DNA of 64,000 nt from JAXLQL01 sp046331625. Its GTDB lineage: Bacteria; Acidobacteriota; Terriglobia; Bryobacterales; Bryobacteraceae. The notes below the pieces were generated by a model that was not told the DNA's origin, searched no databases, and worked only from the letters and a program-made list of their open reading frames with translations. Both the position numbers and the translations under genes were made by a program. Below, piece after piece: positions 10,442 through 18,864 of the stretch (its first letter is position 1; each line of letters begins with the position of its first letter). The stretch is taken from the NCBI GenBank assembly GCA_046331625.1, contig JAXLQL010000025.1, forward strand, positions 1 through 64,000, given 5' to 3'.

Positions 10442-10942
10442 ATGCGGCTGCTCATTCTCCTCGCCGCCGCTTGCGCCGCGCAAACGCTCCCTCCGGCAAA
10501 GGTGTTCGAGCCCAAACCTCCGCCCGAGCAACCGTTGCCCTTCAGTCACAAAACGCACACCGGCACGGCGTCGATCAAATGCCTGGATTGCCACGCCATC
10601 AAGACTCCGGGAGATCGTGCGGGATTTCCGGCCGAGGCGGTCTGCATGGGCTGCCATGCGTCCATCAAGAAAGACAGCGCGGCCATCGCCAAGCTCGCCG
10701 AGTTCGCTCGTGAGAAGAAGCACGTTCCGTGGGTTCGCGTCTACAAGCTGCCCAAGACCGTCTACTTCTCGCACGAAGTGCACTACAAGCAGGCCAAGGT
10801 GGAGTGCACGGAGTGCCACGGCGCGGTGGCCGAGCGCGAAAAGCTCGGCCAGGAGAAATCGATCTTCATGGCCGAGTGCATGGCCTGTCACGACCGGATG
10901 AAAGCGTCGAACAAATGCGACCTGTGTCACGATTCGCACTGA
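10442..10942 (+). CDS. Pentaheme cytochrome c (c7-like)
   Basis: 166 aa with a short Sec signal (MRLLILLAAACAAQ) and five CxxCH heme sites: CLDCH, CMGCH, CTECH, CMACH and CDLCH. Extra histidines (FSHKTH, FSHEVH) can act as distal ligands, as in cytochrome c7/c3-type proteins. ATG 10442 is preferred with AAGGG 6 bases upstream; ATG 10436 overlapping the dehydrogenase stop is the alternative. Its place directly after the PQQ dehydrogenase suggests it takes electrons from that enzyme. It resembles the pentaheme protein at 46187-46600 in size and heme number. Confidence 0.9.
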   Translation: MRLLILLAAACAAQTLPPAKVFEPKPPPEQPLPFSHKTHTGTASIKCLDCHAIKTPGDRAGFPAEAVCMGCHASIKKDSAAIAKLAEFAREKKHVPWVRVYKLPKTVYFSHEVHYKQAKVECTECHGAVAEREKLGQEKSIFMAECMACHDRMKASNKCDLCHDSH

Positions 10943-10960
10943 CGATGAGATCGCACTACC

Positions 10961-12718
10961 ATGAGAGTCATGACCGGCCGCTGCGCAGTCTTCGCTGTGG
11001 CCGCGGCCACCGTCGCGAATCTTGCGGCCGCGGACCCGGCGCGTGACGCGCGCTGGCGGCAGGACCTCACCTACCTCTCCACCGAACTTCCCAAGCGTCA
11101 TCCGAATCTCTTCTTCCAGACAAGCCGCGCCGATTTCGAGCGCGCCGCGGCGGATCTAGACTCGAAGATCCCAGACATGCTCGACTCCGAAATCGTGGTG
11201 GGCTTCTCGCGCTTGGTGGCGATGGCCGGTGACGGGCATACGGCGATCCGGCGGCTGCCATTCGTTCCCCTGCCGTTGACACTCGACTGGTTCGAAGACG
11301 GGCTTGTGGTCCGCGTAGCGCCAGTGGAGTTTCGGCGCGCTATCGGTGGCCGTGTGGTGGCCATCGGCGGCATACCGATCGCGGACGTCCACAAACGCGT
11401 CGCTGCGGCCATTTCGCACGAAACTGCGTCGGGTCTGTTGGCTGACAGCCCGCGCTACATGACCATGGCCGAGGTACTGCACGCGGCGGGCGTGAGCGCC
11501 CAACCCGGCGGAGCCACCTACACGATCGAAGACCGCGAGGGAGATCGCTTCGACATGGAACTGGTCCGCGGGCCGTTCCCGGAAATGGTGGAGGCGCCGG
11601 TCTACGGATCGCGCTATGCTCCGCGCACCACGCGCAACGCGACGCGAAACTACTGGGTGGAGTTCCTGCCGGCCACCGGAGTCGTGTACTTCGCCTATAA
11701 CGTTTGCGGAGAAGAACCGGGCCGTCCGTTCAATCTCGTGATTCGCGAGGCGATGGCGTTGCTCGATACGCATCCCGGCAGCAAGCTGGTGTTCGACGTG
11801 CGCAACAACAGCGGTGGCAACGCGGCTGTGATCGCGCCGCTGGTGGCCGAACTGCAATCGCGCAAAGCAGCGCTGAAGGACAATCTGTTCGTGCTGACGA
11901 GCCGCAAAACGTTCTCGGCGGGTGTTGCCGCCGCGGTGGACTTTGCGGACAAGCTCGGCGCCGTCGTGATTGGCGAGATGACCGGAGGCTTGGTGAACGG
12001 GACCGGCAACGTCGCACAGTTCACGCTGCCGGTGTCGAAAATCGAGGTGCAGCACGCGACCGCGTTCTTCACCAAGCGCCCCATCGAAGGTCCGCTGCTG
12101 CCAGACGTGCGTGTGGCGCGATGGTCCGGCGATTTCTTTGCCGCGTATGACGCGGAACTAGGCGCGGTCTTGAATCACCCGGTGCGGTCAGAGCCCGCGC
12201 CCGAAGACGGCGCGATCAGCGTGACCAACGCCTTGTCCGGCAAGCCGCTGCTCGCGCCCGGACTCGCGGCTCGGATCGCCGGAGACTTCGGCGACAGCGA
12301 AGGCCTCGCGGTGTTGGTTGACGGCGCGCGCACGCCATGGGTGGAGATCTCACTCCGCGCGATTCTCTTCCCGGTTCCCCAGAGCGCAACCCCAGGCATA
12401 TCGAAAGTGGAAATCATGCGGGGCGAAGACAAGTTGGCCGAGACCTTCATGGCTGTGGCCGAGTCCAGCCCAGGCATCAGCGCCGTTTCCTTCGCCGGCC
12501 GCAAACTCGAGATTCCCACCAGCAGCACGATCGACAAAGTCGTCCATGTCTGGATCGGAGAAGAAGAGGTTCCGGTGGAAAGCCGCGAGATCCAGCGCTG
12601 GTTCGTGGCCGCCGAGAAGCTCCTGGTAGATGTATCCGGTTCCTCGAGAACGGGACCTTATCCGGTGACCGTCGTGGTCGACGGCGTAGTGAGCAACGCC
12701 GTTACGGCAACGTTTTGA
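10961..12718 (+). CDS. S41-family (C-terminal processing) peptidase-like protein
   Basis: 585 aa. A signal peptide (about residues 5-24) is followed by an N-terminal helical domain with GDGHTAIRRLPF. The S41 catalytic core contains KLVFDVRNNSGGN and TSRKTFSAG, whose Ser is the expected nucleophile, and VIGEMTGG. No clear PDZ domain is seen. The C-terminal ~150 residues form a beta-sandwich-like tail rich in Val and Thr, possibly an IPT-like surface domain. It ends 17 bp inside the convergent DUF1080 gene. Probably a secreted protease or hydrolase; the substrate is unknown. Confidence 0.85.
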   Translation: MRVMTGRCAVFAVAAATVANLAAADPARDARWRQDLTYLSTELPKRHPNLFFQTSRADFERAAADLDSKIPDMLDSEIVVGFSRLVAMAGDGHTAIRRLPFVPLPLTLDWFEDGLVVRVAPVEFRRAIGGRVVAIGGIPIADVHKRVAAAISHETASGLLADSPRYMTMAEVLHAAGVSAQPGGATYTIEDREGDRFDMELVRGPFPEMVEAPVYGSRYAPRTTRNATRNYWVEFLPATGVVYFAYNVCGEEPGRPFNLVIREAMALLDTHPGSKLVFDVRNNSGGNAAVIAPLVAELQSRKAALKDNLFVLTSRKTFSAGVAAAVDFADKLGAVVIGEMTGGLVNGTGNVAQFTLPVSKIEVQHATAFFTKRPIEGPLLPDVRVARWSGDFFAAYDAELGAVLNHPVRSEPAPEDGAISVTNALSGKPLLAPGLAARIAGDFGDSEGLAVLVDGARTPWVEISLRAILFPVPQSATPGISKVEIMRGEDKLAETFMAVAESSPGISAVSFAGRKLEIPTSSTIDKVVHVWIGEEEVPVESREIQRWFVAAEKLLVDVSGSSRTGPYPVTVVVDGVVSNAVTATF

Positions 12719-13307
12719 TCCGCAGATCCTTGAACCGCATTTCGAACGCCGGCCCCGCGTGGAGTTGCAGCGCGATGAAGCCGCCCGTGTCGATGCCGGG
12801 CTCGGCTTCGGTGTAATCCACCGTCTTGTGGCCATTGAGCTCGAGCGTGATGTGATTGCCCTGTGCCGTGACCACGTATTCGTTCCAGCCGGATTTGTCG
12901 AGCGAAGCCAGACTCTCGGGCGTAGCTTGCACCAGCACCTTCTTCCGGCGCGACTCGTCATAGAGACAGCCCCAGTATTGCTGGCCCATGTCGGCCTGGT
13001 AGCCGATCACTTCATGCGAGCCCTCCATGGGCTTGCTGCGGAACTGCACTCCGCTGTTGGCCTTGCCCGTCGAGTCCGTCATCTTGAATTTCACCCGCAG
13101 AATGAAGTTCGAGTAGTGCTTCTTCGTCCGGAGAAAGTCGTTGTACTTGAGCCCAGGCGAAGTGCCGATGATCTCGCCCTTCTCCACGCGCCACAAGCCG
13201 GGCGTGTCGACGATGAAGTCATCGAGAGTCTTTTTGTTGAAGAGCGGCTTGAAGCCGGATTGCGCCAGCAGGGGAAGCGTGGCAACGAGCGCGAGAGCTA
13301 TTTTCAT
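12702..13307 (-). CDS. DUF1080 (3-keto-disaccharide hydrolase-like) secreted protein
   Basis: 201 aa with a signal peptide (MKIALALVATLPLLAQ). It has the concanavalin-like DUF1080 fold signature: FKPLFNKKTLDDFIV, GEIIGTSPGLKYNDFLRTKK, NSGVQFRSKPM, and a closing GGFIALQLHAGPAFEMRFKD. Members of this family are abundant in Acidobacteria, Planctomycetes and Bacteroidetes; some hydrolyse 3-keto-glycosides. The ATG at 13307 overlaps the stop of the transhydrogenase gene (ATGA). Confidence 0.9.
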   Translation of the reverse strand: MKIALALVATLPLLAQSGFKPLFNKKTLDDFIVDTPGLWRVEKGEIIGTSPGLKYNDFLRTKKHYSNFILRVKFKMTDSTGKANSGVQFRSKPMEGSHEVIGYQADMGQQYWGCLYDESRRKKVLVQATPESLASLDKSGWNEYVVTAQGNHITLELNGHKTVDYTEAEPGIDTGGFIALQLHAGPAFEMRFKDLRIKTLP

Positions 13308-14731
13308 GAGACCGTGATGCCCAACCTGTTGATTCCGTCGAAGGCCGCAACCTTGTAACACTCGGCCAACGTTGGATAGTTGAACACGGCATTCACGAAA
13401 TAGTCAGCCTCCCCATGGAACGCCATCACCGCCTGCCCGATGTGGACCAGTTCGCTAGCCTCTTCGCCGATGATGTGGACACCCAACAGTTCGCGCGTCT
13501 CGAGGTGGAAAATGAGCTTGAGCAGCCCGTTGAGATCTCCGATGATCTGTCCGCGCGCGATCTCTTTATAGCGTGCCTTGCCGATCTCATACGGAATGCC
13601 CTCGCGCGTCAGGTCACGCTCTGTCTTGCCCACCATCGAGATCGCGGGAATGGTGTAGATCCCATAGGGAAAGAACTCCGGCGAGTGCGAGGCGGTGACT
13701 CCGAAGGCATGGCACGCCGCCTGCCGCCCTTGCTCCATGGATGTCGAGGCCAGACTCGGAAAGCCCACCACGTCACCCACGGCGTAGATATCGGGCACGC
13801 AGGTCTGGTAATGCTCGTTCACCCGCACACGCCCTCGATCATCCGCGCACACGCCCGCCTTTTCGAGATTGAGCCCTGCAGTAGCACCAGTGCGGCCAAT
13901 CGAATAGAGCACTTTCTCGGCAAACACTTGCTTTCCGCTGCCGAGCAGAATGCGAACATGCGCGCCGCGTTCGTCTTCGACCCGGTCAATGCCCGACACC
14001 TCTTCGCCCAGGCGCAGCGTCACCCGATTCTCACGCAAGTGATAGGCGAGCGTATCCCCGATCTCGTCGTCTACGAAACCCAGCAGGTTATTGCGCTTGT
14101 CGACGATGGTGACGCGAACCCCCAAAGCCGCGAACATGCTGGCGTACTCGCAACCGATGACACCCGCGCCGATTACGGCGAGAGTCTTTGGCAACTGCTT
14201 CAACCCGAGGATCTCGTCAGACGTGAAGACGGTCTGCGAATCAAACGGAATGTGGCTGTCTTTCGTCGGCTCGGTTCCCACCGCGATCGCCACCTTCGCC
14301 CCCGTCACCGTATGCGTCGAGTGGCCATCGGGATCGATCACCCGCACCGTGTGCGAGTCCTCGAACGACGCGCACCCGGAAAGCACCTTGATCCCATTGC
14401 GGACCAGTTGATGGCGCGTCACGTCAATCTCGTGCCGGATCACATGGTCTGCCCTGATCAGCAGGTCCGCCATGGTGATCTTTTCCTTCACCTGATAGGA
14501 AGATCCATAGACGGCCCGCTCACGGTAACCAGAAAGATACAGCACCGCCTCCCGAAGCGTCTTGCTCGGAATCGTACCCGTATTGATGCAAACTCCGCCC
14601 ACAACCGTCTTCCGCTCCACCAGAGCAACGCGCTTTTCCAGCTTGGCAGCTTGGATCGCGGCCCTCTGCCCGGCAGGTCCGGAGCCGATCACAACCAGAT
14701 CATAGTCGTAGTGAGACACGCTATCCCACAT
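13304..14731 (-). CDS. sthA: Soluble pyridine nucleotide transhydrogenase (Si-specific)
   Basis: 475 aa FAD protein that transfers hydride between NADPH and NAD+. The N-terminal FAD motif is LVVIGSGPAGQRAAIQAA, and the central NAD(P) motif is LAVIGAGVIGCEYASMFAALG. The loop GGVCINTGTIPSKTLRE keeps one Cys but has no second Cys at the disulfide position, which separates transhydrogenases from lipoamide dehydrogenase or glutathione reductase. The C-terminal dimerisation domain includes LLGVHIIGEEASELVHIGQ. The ATG at 14731 gives the normal N-terminus; ATG 14764 would add 11 residues. It is coupled to the downstream DUF1080 gene. Confidence 0.92.
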   Translation of the reverse strand: MWDSVSHYDYDLVVIGSGPAGQRAAIQAAKLEKRVALVERKTVVGGVCINTGTIPSKTLREAVLYLSGYRERAVYGSSYQVKEKITMADLLIRADHVIRHEIDVTRHQLVRNGIKVLSGCASFEDSHTVRVIDPDGHSTHTVTGAKVAIAVGTEPTKDSHIPFDSQTVFTSDEILGLKQLPKTLAVIGAGVIGCEYASMFAALGVRVTIVDKRNNLLGFVDDEIGDTLAYHLRENRVTLRLGEEVSGIDRVEDERGAHVRILLGSGKQVFAEKVLYSIGRTGATAGLNLEKAGVCADDRGRVRVNEHYQTCVPDIYAVGDVVGFPSLASTSMEQGRQAACHAFGVTASHSPEFFPYGIYTIPAISMVGKTERDLTREGIPYEIGKARYKEIARGQIIGDLNGLLKLIFHLETRELLGVHIIGEEASELVHIGQAVMAFHGEADYFVNAVFNYPTLAECYKVAAFDGINRLGITVS

Positions 14732-14805
14732 ATCGGCACGGTGGGCCGCGCTATGAGGCGACATGGCTGCGAACCTGTGGCCCTCTGCGGGCGTTCCGTC
14801 CCGCC

Positions 14806-15339
14806 CTACGCTTTGATCATCAGCCAGGCATTCACCATGCCACGATACTCCGAAAACTGGAGTTCCGCCTCCTTCCGTCTGGCTTTGAAGCACATCATGG
14901 GTAGTTCGCGTCGAAAGCGGCGGTACTGAGCAACCACAAAACTCCCTCCGGGAGCATCCTCGCGCCCAGTTTCGGTCACCAACCAATCGCGAACCGCCAT
15001 GATCGCTCGGGTCGGAGAGCCGTTGTGCGCACGGATATCGCGGCCGCTGAGATCCGACAGCGCCTTACGATATCTCCACCTCCCTCGATCCAGAATGAGG
15101 CAACTCTTCTGCGACTGCCGTCGATTTGCAAAGTTCCACCCCAGAAACAAACCGAGCTCGAATGGCATGTTGTGGCGTGGCAGTCGCGTTCGTGGATCCA
15201 TCTTCATGTATGAAAGATCGTGAATCCCAAACCGGCACAATTCAATCAACTGCAAGATCTTGGCAAGCCGCTCTTCGGAACCGTCGTCCCGTTCTAGCGC
15301 ACAGCGAGGCTCGAGCCCGAGAGCACAAACGGCGAACAC
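14806..15339 (-). CDS. FINCPFD-motif protein, 5' end apparently frameshifted
   Basis: From the GTG at 15339 this frame gives 177 aa with ALERDDGSEERLAKILQL, CRFGIHDLSYM, LPRHNMPFELGLFLG and SGRDIRAHNGSP. I recall these as hallmarks of a small bacterial family of unknown function, possibly with a TIR/deoxyribosyltransferase-like fold (inference). Family members normally start with a FINCPFD strand, and that strand is present upstream in the same frame (15340-15390) but without any ATG, GTG or TTG before the preceding stop. The GTG at 15339 therefore probably yields only a truncated protein. An ATG at 15431 in another frame would reach it through a one-base shift in an A4 run (15389-15392 on the plus strand). 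It follows the DUF2188 gene. Confidence 0.7.
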   Translation of the reverse strand: MFAVCALGLEPRCALERDDGSEERLAKILQLIELCRFGIHDLSYMKMDPRTRLPRHNMPFELGLFLGWNFANRRQSQKSCLILDRGRWRYRKALSDLSGRDIRAHNGSPTRAIMAVRDWLVTETGREDAPGGSFVVAQYRRFRRELPMMCFKARRKEAELQFSEYRGMVNAWLMIKA

Positions 15340-15431
15340 GATCCCGTCGAAAATCTTTCGATACGACGGGTCAAAGGGACAGTTGATGAAAACGCAATCG
15401 ACTGTTTGGCTTGTCGCTCGGAGTGGGCCAT
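15340..15431 (-). other. Coding-like 5' extension of the FINCPFD-motif gene, out of frame with its likely ATG
   Basis: Read in the frame of the downstream gene this stretch gives VFINCPFDPSYRKIFDGI, the expected N-terminal strand and helix of the family. The only good start, ATG 15431-15429, lies 11 bp after the DUF2188 stop but in a different frame. Adding one base to the four-base run at 15389-15392 would join them. It is either a real frameshift, programmed slippage, or a sequencing error. Confidence 0.6.
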
Positions 15432-15442
15432 CGTCCGGCCCG

Positions 15443-15856
15443 TCAGGCTTTAGATCGCCGCCCTGGCTTGGTCGAATGCCGGGATCTCGCCGACTCCCGC
15501 TTCAGCTCGCGTTCCACGCGATCAACCAGTTCACCGAGAACGGCGATGCCCGCTGCTGCGAAGCCGGCGATGAGAAGCGCCTTGACTGTCGCTTCAAACA
15601 GAGCTGAGCCGTTCTCTCCCGTTAGGTGCGGCAATTGGTAGTCTGGCAATTGATAGTGCGCTATCGGCTCGAAGTGTCCGAACGCATCGAACAGGACGAC
15701 CTGACTAGGCTGCTGGGCGGCCGCAATTCGCTTTGCATGATCGAGTGCGGCGGACTTCGATGGGAATACCTGCCCGCGCCGCTGTAGGTCAACCACACTC
15801 CACTGGCCACCCTCGGCGGGAACCACATGTACTGTCCGTCCCGAATGAGCTACCAC
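15443..15856 (-). CDS. DUF2188 domain protein with a membrane segment
   Basis: 137 aa starting at GTG 15856. Residues 8-60 match the DUF2188 pattern (VVPAEGGQWSVV, then FPSKSAALDHAKRIAAAQ and SQVVLFDAFGHFEPIA). Residues 88-110 (ATVKALLIAGFAAAGIAVLG) form one likely transmembrane helix, and a basic tail ends the protein. DUF2188 proteins are small and of unknown role. It is immediately upstream of the FINCPFD-motif gene on the same strand, suggesting that the two act together. Confidence 0.75.
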   Translation of the reverse strand: MVAHSGRTVHVVPAEGGQWSVVDLQRRGQVFPSKSAALDHAKRIAAAQQPSQVVLFDAFGHFEPIAHYQLPDYQLPHLTGENGSALFEATVKALLIAGFAAAGIAVLGELVDRVERELKRESARSRHSTKPGRRSKA

Positions 15857-15944
15857 GTTCTTATTCTACTCCGAGGCCCACCAGGAGGCCCCCAGCTGTG
15901 GAGGGATTGTGCGTTCCATCCTGCGGCGGGACTTCGGCCCAGCC

Positions 15945-16442
15945 CTAGGGAAGCTCGCGATAGTAGAAGATCAGATCGAGCGGCGGCGGCTTGTGTCCGA
16001 GCGTCCGCAAAAAGCCCGCAGCCTGCCCACGATGGTGTGTGCCGTGATTTACGACATGTAATAGGATCTGCCAAAGCGGCGTTTCGTAAGGATTGCCCTT
16101 GAGGTCGCGATAGGCAGCCTTGGCGAGCACGTTCGCGTCGGTGAGATTGGCGGCCCAGGCTTTCCAGCGGTCGTAGATGGCGGGCCACTCGTTGATAAGG
16201 ACCTCGAGTTTCACGTCGCGCTCGGGGACGAGGAACGTCTGCGGCGTGTTGCCGAGGACGCGATCGAGCCAGACGCGATCGGCCGCGAAGACGTGGACTA
16301 GGGTCCCGAGAATCGACTTGTCGGCGGTGCCGAAGTCGCGGGTGAGTTCGGCCTCGGGCAAGTCGCGGATCGCCTCGACCATGCGTCGGCTGGCCCAGGC
16401 GGAGTAGTCGAGGTGTGTGCGCAGAGCAGCGGCAGTTACCAT
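15945..16442 (-). CDS. DinB-family protein
   Basis: 165 aa four-helix protein of the DinB/YfiT type. The metal-binding histidines are visible in GTLVHVFAADRVWLDRVL and HVVNHGTHHRGQAAGFL. Family members bind a divalent metal and several are thiol-dependent transferases or hydrolases; the substrate here is unknown. The ATG at 16442 is the likely start; an ATG at 16490 would overlap the divergent RyR-domain gene start. The two genes start 46 bp apart and may share a promoter region. Confidence 0.85.
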   Translation of the reverse strand: MVTAAALRTHLDYSAWASRRMVEAIRDLPEAELTRDFGTADKSILGTLVHVFAADRVWLDRVLGNTPQTFLVPERDVKLEVLINEWPAIYDRWKAWAANLTDANVLAKAAYRDLKGNPYETPLWQILLHVVNHGTHHRGQAAGFLRTLGHKPPPLDLIFYYRELP

Positions 16443-16488
16443 GCCTTCCAGTTTCGCGCGAGCGGGGTGCGGTATGCTCGGGGATTCC

Positions 16489-18864
16489 ATGAAACGTGTA
16501 ATCGTGACGGGCGATGTGACGCTCGATTGCAATATTGCCCGGTCGCGCATGCCGGGGGCGGATGGTGTTTGGAGCGGTGGCATTTCATCGCGCCTATACG
16601 CGCGTCCCGGCGGAGCGGCTCTGCTCGCGGAATTGGTGCGCGAGTTGGCCCGCAGCGAGGCGCACGTAGTCTCGCCGGACGTACCGGATCCGAGTGTCTT
16701 GCTTCAAACTCGGGAATGCACGCATTCCTATGCGACGTGGTCGGTGTTCGGGGAGAAAGAAAACCGCGGGTGGCGTGTCGCCGAGTTTCTAGGCCTCGAC
16801 AAGGCGAAGCTGGCCGAAGCGGGGTGGATGCGCATCGCAGATACTTCGGGTGCCGCAGTCACCGTGATCGACGACGCGAACCTCGGTTTTCGCGAGAATC
16901 CCGAGTACTGGCCTGACTTCCGGTCGTCTCGGTGGATTGTGCTCAAGACAAGCCGGCAAGTCGGGCAGGGTCCGTTGTTCGAGAGACTCGCCCGTGATCA
17001 TCGTGAGCGGCTCATCGTGGTGGTCTCGGCCGATGACCTACGGCAACGGGACGTTCGGATCAGCAGGGCAATTTCGTGGGAGCAGACCGCCGAAGATCTC
17101 GTGAGGGAGCTGCGTCATCGCGACGGCGTCAAAGCGCTCACCGAGTGCCATGCCGCTGTGGTACTTTTTCCCGGCGCGGGAGCATTTCTCATCTCCGGCG
17201 CCGAGCAGCGATTGTTCTTCGATCCTCGAGAGATGGAAGGCCAGTGGCGCAACGCGGATCACGGTGAAGCGATTGGCTACACAAGCTGCATGGCGGCGGC
17301 TCTGGCACTGACTCTGCTTCGCGCGCCGGATGATCTCCAGTTCGATGCCGCGATCCAAGCCGGACTCTCGGCGATGCGCAAGCTCTGGGAAGCGGGCTAC
17401 GGAACCCGCGAATCGGACGCCGCGAAGGCGGATCTCGCGTTTCCACTCGTCACAGTGGCCAAAGAGATCTCTGCGCCGCAGCTCCACGTGGGAAGCGCAC
17501 ATGTCCCCCCGGATCCCGCCGGATGGAGCATTCTGGCGGACCATCCGGACGGCTTCCACAATCTGGCTCTGGCCCTCGTCAACAAGGGAGAAGCCGCACT
17601 CCGAGACATCCCGGTGGCCAAGTTCGGCAAGCTCACCGCGATCGACCGCCGCGAGATTGAAAGCTACCAGGCGATGCGCGGCTTGCTGGCCGAGTACGGA
17701 AGGTCGCGCCGCGACAAACCGATCTCGGTCGCCGTGTTTGGGCAACCGGGCTCGGGCAAATCGTTCGGCGTGAAGGAACTGGCCAACTCCCTGCCCGGCG
17801 CCGTAAAAGACGTGGAGTTCAATCTCTCGCAATTCCGCTCACCGGCCGAACTGGCAGCAGCCTTCCACCTTGTCCGTGACATCGGCCTCTCGGGAGCGCT
17901 GCCGCTCGTGTTTTGGGACGAGTTCGATACCGGCGAGTTCTCATGGCTCTCGTGGTTTCTCGCGCCGATGCAAGACGGCCTCTTCCGGGAAGGTGAGACG
18001 CTGCACCCCATCGGCCGCGCGATCTTCGTCTTCGCCGGTGGCGTGTGCCACACCATGAACGACTTCCAGAAGAAGGCGCCAGCCGAGCGAAAGGGGCCGG
18101 ACTTCTCGAGCCGCTTTCGCGGCTACATCGACATCTCGAGCATCAACCCCTCTCCAGTCGAAAGCGATCGCGCCTATCCGATCCGCCGGGCACTGGCCCT
18201 GCGCGGGATCCTGGCCAAGCGCAAACTCGAGGTGACGATCGACGGCGGGATCCTCAATGCCCTGCTCGAAGTCAGCGCCTACAAACACGGTGTCCGCTCG
18301 ATGGAGGCGATCCTCGACATGAGCGCGCTCACCGGGCGGGGAGTGTTCGAACAGTCGAGCCTGCCGCCTTCCAGGCTTCTCGACCTGCACGTGGATGCAT
18401 CCGAGTTCGAAGCCCTGCTCGAGATGGAAAAACACGTCGAGACGATGGCAGAGGAGCTACACGACACCTACCAGAAGAACTTCTCGTCTCGCAACGCGCT
18501 CCGATACGACGACATGCCAGAAGACGAGAAAGATCAAAATCGCGAGAACGTGCGCGACATTCCACGCAAGTTGGCGATCGTGGGAAAACGGATCGCCCGT
18601 GCATCCCGAGCCGGCGGCCTCGTGCTGTCTGGAACGGAAGTGGAAATGCTCGCTCAACGCGAGCACGAACGCTGGATGCAATTGAAGCTGCGTCAGGGGT
18701 GGCGCCGCGCTCGAAGCACGAACAAACTGAAGAAGCTCCATACAAACATCGTCGAGTGGAACCGGCTGAACAAACTCGCCAAGGACAAAGATCGAGTGCT
18801 GGTTCAGGCGATCCCGGAAATCCTGCGCCAGTGCGGACTCACCATCGCCCCCATCACTTCTTGA
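16489..18864 (+). CDS. PfkB-like / AAA-type ATPase / RyR-domain fusion protein
   Basis: 791 aa multidomain protein. Residues 1 to ~370 resemble a degenerate PfkB/ribokinase fold (MKRVIVTGDVTLDCNIARSR, later HAAVVLFPGAGAFLISG), but the usual GAGD motif is not intact. Residues ~425-650 are a P-loop ATPase: Walker A GQPGSGKSFGVKEL and Walker B ALPLVFWDEFD. The last ~80 residues match an RyR domain (REHERWMQLKLRQGW, then VEWNRLNKLAKDKDRVLV). RyR domains in bacteria are thought to sense nucleotide-derived ligands. The architecture suggests a regulated ATPase in signalling or conflict biology; this is inference. It ends 11 bp inside the convergent FG-GAP gene. Confidence 0.78.
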   Translation: MKRVIVTGDVTLDCNIARSRMPGADGVWSGGISSRLYARPGGAALLAELVRELARSEAHVVSPDVPDPSVLLQTRECTHSYATWSVFGEKENRGWRVAEFLGLDKAKLAEAGWMRIADTSGAAVTVIDDANLGFRENPEYWPDFRSSRWIVLKTSRQVGQGPLFERLARDHRERLIVVVSADDLRQRDVRISRAISWEQTAEDLVRELRHRDGVKALTECHAAVVLFPGAGAFLISGAEQRLFFDPREMEGQWRNADHGEAIGYTSCMAAALALTLLRAPDDLQFDAAIQAGLSAMRKLWEAGYGTRESDAAKADLAFPLVTVAKEISAPQLHVGSAHVPPDPAGWSILADHPDGFHNLALALVNKGEAALRDIPVAKFGKLTAIDRREIESYQAMRGLLAEYGRSRRDKPISVAVFGQPGSGKSFGVKELANSLPGAVKDVEFNLSQFRSPAELAAAFHLVRDIGLSGALPLVFWDEFDTGEFSWLSWFLAPMQDGLFREGETLHPIGRAIFVFAGGVCHTMNDFQKKAPAERKGPDFSSRFRGYIDISSINPSPVESDRAYPIRRALALRGILAKRKLEVTIDGGILNALLEVSAYKHGVRSMEAILDMSALTGRGVFEQSSLPPSRLLDLHVDASEFEALLEMEKHVETMAEELHDTYQKNFSSRNALRYDDMPEDEKDQNRENVRDIPRKLAIVGKRIARASRAGGLVLSGTEVEMLAQREHERWMQLKLRQGWRRARSTNKLKKLHTNIVEWNRLNKLAKDKDRVLVQAIPEILRQCGLTIAPITS

